From Eubacteriaceae bacterium (lineage in GTDB: Bacteria > Bacillota > Clostridia > Lachnospirales > Lachnospiraceae): 64,000 bases of DNA. The stretch covers positions 124,001 to 188,000 of the forward strand of contig CABJBF010000002.1 in assembly GCA_902363805.1 (NCBI GenBank). Direction: 5' to 3'. The translations under genes were made by a program, and so were the position numbers. Shown here in pieces: positions 62,908 through 64,000 of the stretch. Numbering within the stretch: the stretch's first letter is position 1; every line of letters starts with the position of its first letter. A model generated the notes under the pieces. It was not told the DNA's origin, searched no databases, and saw only the letters and a program-made list of their open reading frames with translations.

Positions 62908-64000
62908 ACTTTTGCCATTGTTTATAGGCAAATGAAAAAAATATAAGGCTAATAATTATAGCACACAAAAATTGCGAGCCATAATTAAAAATTAAAGAGT
63001 GGGAAGTTGACGAACCACTAAAAATATGTATGAAAATATAACCTGTTGTCAGGCTTAAGGTTAGCCAGATGACAGGTTTTATTATGTTCGCAACAGGAGA
63101 AAAATTAACAGTAACTTCTTTAGAAATGTAGCGTAAATGAAGTGAAACAGTTATCAATTCGCTTAAGAGCATTCCCCAGAAATAAGCTTTTATTCCATAA
63201 AAAGGAACAAGTAGAAGTAAAAATAATAATCTAATAATTATGGCGGCCATATTATGAATAAACGCAGCAGTAGTTTTTCCAAGACCATGCAAAATAGAGC
63301 CAAAAGATATGGACATGTACATTAAAGGACATAACCATGAAAGTGTTTTAATATAAGAACCGGCACTTGCATGACCAAATATATCTTTCCCAATAAAATC
63401 TCCGAAAAAAATAAAAAAGCCAATACAAAAAATACCTGTAACTAAAGAAAACCATATTGTGAAATTTGTTGTAATTTTTATTTTTTCTTTGTTCCCTGAA
63501 ACATTTGCGTCAGCAATTGTAGGCATAATCATCATTGCAATAGAATTGCTAATAGCTGATGGAAATGTAATTACAGGCAAAGTTATTCCTGCAAGAATTC
63601 CATATAAGGTAATAGCTGAATTAGAACTTAGGCCGTATTTAACAAGCATAAACGGAATTAGTATAGCTTCCGCACTTTGAAAGAAAGTCAGTAAAATTCT
63701 GTTAAGCGTAAGGATATACGAAACGTTAAAGAGCATTTTCATTTTTGAAAAAATATTTGAAAAATTATCTTTTGAAAAGAATGAAATTCCATAATTTGAG
63801 ACAACCAATATGCAGTAAACGGTTCCTGCAATTTCAGATAAAATAAGAGAAAAGACAGCAACTTTAGGTGTTAGGGCATACCCTTTAGATGTAAAAATAA
63901 CATAAAAAATAAACAAGGAAGCTAATTTGAATACCTGTTCTAAAACCTGAGCTATTGATGGGATAAGAGGTTTTTTTAATCCAAGATAAAAACCTACGGT
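62888..64000 (-). CDS. SpoVB/MATE-type polysaccharide flippase (N-terminus outside window)
   Basis: The frame runs open to the window edge; 370 residues are visible. A TTG at 63916 is not a natural start because the reading continues upstream (YLGLKKPLIPSIAQVLEQVF). It has about ten hydrophobic helices of the MVF/MATE superfamily, with SFGSILHGLGKT and FPSAISNSIAMMIMPTIADA segments typical of the stage V sporulation protein B/MurJ-like group. Likely role: flipping a lipid-linked sugar precursor for wall or spore cortex. It is convergent with the exporter operon, sharing 20 bases. Confidence 0.85.
   Translation of the reverse strand, partial: TVGFYLGLKKPLIPSIAQVLEQVFKLASLFIFYVIFTSKGYALTPKVAVFSLILSEIAGTVYCILVVSNYGISFFSKDNFSNIFSKMKMLFNVSYILTLNRILLTFFQSAEAILIPFMLVKYGLSSNSAITLYGILAGITLPVITFPSAISNSIAMMIMPTIADANVSGNKEKIKITTNFTIWFSLVTGIFCIGFFIFFGDFIGKDIFGHASAGSYIKTLSWLCPLMYMSISFGSILHGLGKTTAAFIHNMAAIIIRLLFLLLLVPFYGIKAYFWGMLLSELITVSLHLRYISKEVTVNFSPVANIIKPVIWLTLSLTTGYIFIHIFSGSSTSHSLIFNYGSQFLCAIIISLIFFSFAYKQWQKFKNLLN

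Overview
The window is AT-rich DNA from a Gram-positive anaerobe, most likely a clostridial gut bacterium of the Lachnospiraceae type. This is inferred from gene content: a phosphotransbutyrylase/butyrate kinase pair, AddAB instead of RecBCD, a two-gene SufCB-type system, a FeoA-FeoB fusion, very large secreted surface proteins with N-terminal signal peptides, GGAGG ribosome binding sites, and TTG/GTG starts. I see no rRNA, tRNA or CRISPR array.

Positions 1-23435 are mostly housekeeping and metal homeostasis. They hold the end of dapB, a small lipoprotein, a cell-wall amidase with a SPOR domain, a glutamine-dependent NAD synthetase with an acidic insert, and a small membrane protein on the minus strand. 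Next is a tight run addB-addA-S66 peptidase-sufC-sufB. A copper module follows: CsoR with its operator inside the promoter, and CopA carrying a C-terminal CopZ-like domain with its own internal ribosome binding site. A ZIP metal transporter, BioY under a BirA-type operator, and a FeoA-FeoB fusion complete this part.

Positions 23797-36849 carry two secreted GH81-type beta-1,3-glucanases, one of them a 2402-residue modular protein. Between them, on the minus strand, lies ptb-buk-pspC.

Positions 37051-54640 are the accessory region and the most interesting part. A VWA/toroid surface protein is followed 10 bases later by a 1268-residue secreted protein. That protein has a transglutaminase-like fold, hydrophobic segments, a Gly/Ser/His linker, a helical junction module ending in VEGG, and a variable C-terminal domain followed by an overlapping small gene. 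Downstream are at least six further copies of the junction module, each fused to a different or diverged C-terminal domain and usually followed by a small gene with a good ribosome binding site. None of these copies has a signal peptide, and several are frameshifted. I read this as a polymorphic toxin locus with a silent store of toxin-tip/immunity cassettes that could be swapped into the expressed gene by recombination in the junction. It also contains orphan immunity genes in paralogous families, cassette-associated stem-loop repeats and an IS1380-type transposase remnant.

Positions 54771-64000 return to ordinary genes. They hold a polar amino acid ABC importer, a PadR-DUF1700-DUF4097 operon behind a consensus promoter and a MITE-like inverted repeat element, a heterodimeric ABC exporter with one degenerate ATP site, and a SpoVB/MATE-type flippase that runs off the end.
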